Shown here: piece by piece, positions 62,657 to 64,000 of the stretch
How positions within the stretch are numbered: position 1 is the first letter of the stretch
How the letters are laid out: each line of letters opens with the position of its first letter
Source of the DNA: Limosilactobacillus reuteri
GTDB taxonomy: Bacteria; Bacillota; Bacilli; Lactobacillales; Lactobacillaceae
Assembly: GCF_034259105.1 (NCBI RefSeq)
Contig: NZ_CP139478.1
Span: 327,501 to 391,500, forward strand
DNA length: 64,000 nt
Direction: 5' to 3'
Made by a program: the position numbers and the translations under genes
The notes under the pieces: generated by a model
Told to the model about the DNA's origin: nothing
Databases searched by the model: none
What the model saw: the letters and a program-made list of their open reading frames with translations, nothing else

Positions 62657-63412
62657 ATGAAAAGAATATTTAAGATAGGAGTAATTGTTTTAATCTTAGG
62701 AGTAATCCTCCTCGGAATAGGCTTCTTTAATAATGGTAATAAGGCTGTTTATTTTGAGAACAAACGTCCAGTAATTTTTCATTCTCACACTAAAACAATA
62801 AGTACTAATAAAGCTTTTGAACGGATTGATATCTCAGCATCGACGGCTAATGTAATAGTTCGTGAAGGTAAAAAATATCAGATTACTTATTCTGGCATAA
62901 GCAGGCATACTCCGGCTGTAACTGTTCATAATAACGTTGCTTCAATTCGCCAAACTGGTGGCTTTCCGCTTGTCTTTAACTTTAATGAGTATCAGCCCCA
63001 CCAAGATTTAATCATTGTAACTATCCCACATGATCAAGCCTTAGCTGGTCGTATTCATTTAGAGAGTGGTGATCTAACAGTTTCTCAAGTTAAGATGGAT
63101 AATATTGATGTTAACAGTGGCGCAGGCGAGGTTGAATACCGTCAAGTTACATTACGTGGAGGAAGTACAAAACTCTCGTCAGGTAACTTCACAGGACATG
63201 ATTTAACAGTTCAAGGACAATATACTGTTAATAATCAATCTGGTGATAATACGGTCACAAACACAACTGTTGATGGCTACTTCCTAAAGACTGATGCAGG
63301 TGATAATGAACTTAATGGTGAAGATAAGGGTGAAGAACCCTTACATCAGAATGATGATGCAGAAAATGTGCTCCGCTTGATAACGCAATCTGGTGATAAT
63401 GAAGTGAATTAA
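62657..63412 (+). CDS. DUF4097-family beta-repeat protein, membrane anchored
   Basis: 251 aa; AAGGAGGAAAAAG before ATG 62657. One N-terminal membrane helix (IGVIVLILGVILLGIGFF), then an extracytoplasmic domain of regular beta repeats (FERIDISASTANVIVREG, RIHLESGDLTVSQVKMDNIDVNSGAGEVEYRQV, TKLSSGNFTGHDL, NNQSGDNTVTNTTVDG), the DUF4097 adhesin-like solenoid. The tail repeats the SGDN motif at the very end (TQSGDNEVN). It belongs to the same group as LiaX-like envelope-stress proteins by architecture, not by proven function. Last gene of the padR operon. Confidence 0.88.
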   Translation: MKRIFKIGVIVLILGVILLGIGFFNNGNKAVYFENKRPVIFHSHTKTISTNKAFERIDISASTANVIVREGKKYQITYSGISRHTPAVTVHNNVASIRQTGGFPLVFNFNEYQPHQDLIIVTIPHDQALAGRIHLESGDLTVSQVKMDNIDVNSGAGEVEYRQVTLRGGSTKLSSGNFTGHDLTVQGQYTVNNQSGDNTVTNTTVDGYFLKTDAGDNELNGEDKGEEPLHQNDDAENVLRLITQSGDNEVN

Positions 63413-63428
63413 GGTAACTAAGATTAAT

Positions 63429-63472
63429 AAAAGCCCCTCGATATCTAGAAATTAGATGTCGAGGGGCTTTTT
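63429..63472 (+). terminator. Bidirectional terminator between DUF4097 gene and adhE
   Basis: AAAAGCCCCTCGA pairs with TCGAGGGGCTTTT, and inner ATCTAGA / TTAGAT adds pairs. A and T runs on both sides suit the two converging genes. Confidence 0.9.
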
Positions 63473-63510
63473 AATAGGAGAAAAGTCTTAATTTTTAATT
63501 ATGCGCTGGA

Positions 63511-64000
63511 TTATTTTTCTTCAACGCCAGTACCATCGTAGCAACGTTCAAGTAATTCCTTGAGTTGGCTAACAAGTGGTTCAACTGGGTTAGTAGTAGT
63601 ACATTGATCTTCGTAAGCTAAGCGAGCAAGATCGTCAACTACTTTATCAAATTCTTCACGTGTAACGCCATTGTCCTTAAGACTAAGCTTAACACCACAT
63701 TCGTGAGCAAGTTCGATAACTTTCTTAGCATATGCTTCAGCTAATTCTTCATCAGTGTTGCCTTTCAAACCAATGAACCGTGCAATGTCAGCGTAGTCCT
63801 TAGTTGCATGGTAAGTCTCATAGTGAGGCCAGAGAGCAAGCTTTTGTGGACGTTTTGCGTTAAAGCGAATTACTTGTGGCATTGCAATAGCGATAAGCAA
63901 ACCGTGAGGAAGACCGAATGCTCCACCCATCTTGTGAGCAAGAGAGTGGTTAATTCCTAAGAAGGCTTGACCAAATGCCATACCGGCCATTGTTGAGAAG
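63511..64000 (-). CDS. adhE: Bifunctional acetaldehyde-CoA/alcohol dehydrogenase, C-terminal end (partial)
   Basis: The last 163 or so residues on the minus strand; the rest lies beyond 64000. STMAGMAFGQAFLGINHSLAHKMGGAFGLPHGLLIAIAMPQVI contains the Fe-dependent alcohol dehydrogenase motif with the iron-binding histidines (HSLAHKMG, LPHG). The ending matches the ADH half of AdhE (YEDQCTTTNPVEPLVSQLKELLERCY). In heterofermenters AdhE makes ethanol from acetyl-CoA and recycles NADH. A single-domain iron ADH is possible because the N-terminal half cannot be seen. Confidence 0.88.
   Translation of the reverse strand, partial: FSTMAGMAFGQAFLGINHSLAHKMGGAFGLPHGLLIAIAMPQVIRFNAKRPQKLALWPHYETYHATKDYADIARFIGLKGNTDEELAEAYAKKVIELAHECGVKLSLKDNGVTREEFDKVVDDLARLAYEDQCTTTNPVEPLVSQLKELLERCYDGTGVEEK

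Overview
The window is low-GC Firmicute chromosome. Gene content points to a heterofermentative lactobacillus, most likely Limosilactobacillus reuteri or a close relative: a split LacL/LacM beta-galactosidase, a cystine-type solute-binding protein of the CnBP/MapA/BspA kind next to a cystathionine lyase, DtpT, PepC and AdhE. The species call is inference from family knowledge; no database was searched.

Layout. 1-1880: 3' end of a 23S rRNA gene, 5S rRNA, tRNA-Asn, tRNA-Thr, a structured non-coding stretch, an XRE regulator (minus) and a second identical tRNA-Asn. 1881-4931: a group II intron placed directly after the tRNA terminator, then an IS30-family element. 5029-9327: a frame-disrupted putative lipoprotein, the peptide transporter dtpT, a metallophosphoesterase, tRNA-Tyr, tRNA-Gln and a hypothetical gene. 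9397-11054: an IS3-family element sitting in the loop of a terminator. 11121-15013: an MFS exporter, an AspT-like carrier and an aspartate racemase-like gene. 15091-16583: an intact ISL3-family element with an 8-bp target duplication. 16670-25558: gntR, pncB and nadE (NAD salvage), tex, sprT-like, tRNA-Leu, lacLM. 25641-35309: a large membrane protein, phosphoglycerate mutase, an esterase, a cysteine/cystine operon behind a leader-peptide attenuator, and the minus-strand GNAT-rpiA-pepC group. 35448-49314: the conserved dut-radA-PIN/TRAM-cysS-mrnC-rlmB-rpmG-secE-nusG-rplK-rplA block, an aminotransferase, a small glycan-synthesis cassette and rplJ-rplL. 49394-60264: one ISL3 element swollen from 1.5 to 10.9 kb by nested insertions. 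60382-64000: small membrane and hypothetical genes, mscL, a padR-DUF1700-DUF4097 operon and the 3' end of adhE.

Two points stand out. First, the operon of cystathionine lyase, amino-acid ABC permease, ATPase and binding protein (29409-32841) is preceded by a 28-codon leader ORF with three consecutive Cys codons, a protector hairpin, an 11-bp antiterminator pairing and a strong terminator. The parts fit a ribosome-stalling, cysteine-sensing attenuator. Second, 49394-60264 can be taken apart exactly, base by base: ISL3 carries a group II intron and an IS21-family element; the IS21 element carries an IS30 and an IS3 in istA and a second IS30 in istB; that second IS30 carries a third IS30 in its terminal repeat. 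Target duplications and restored reading frames confirm most of the boundaries.

Both copies of the group II intron sit just downstream of stem-loops followed by T-rich DNA, as expected for class IIC introns. Two genes carry apparent frameshifts (rpmG at 41558 and the lipoprotein gene at 5029).
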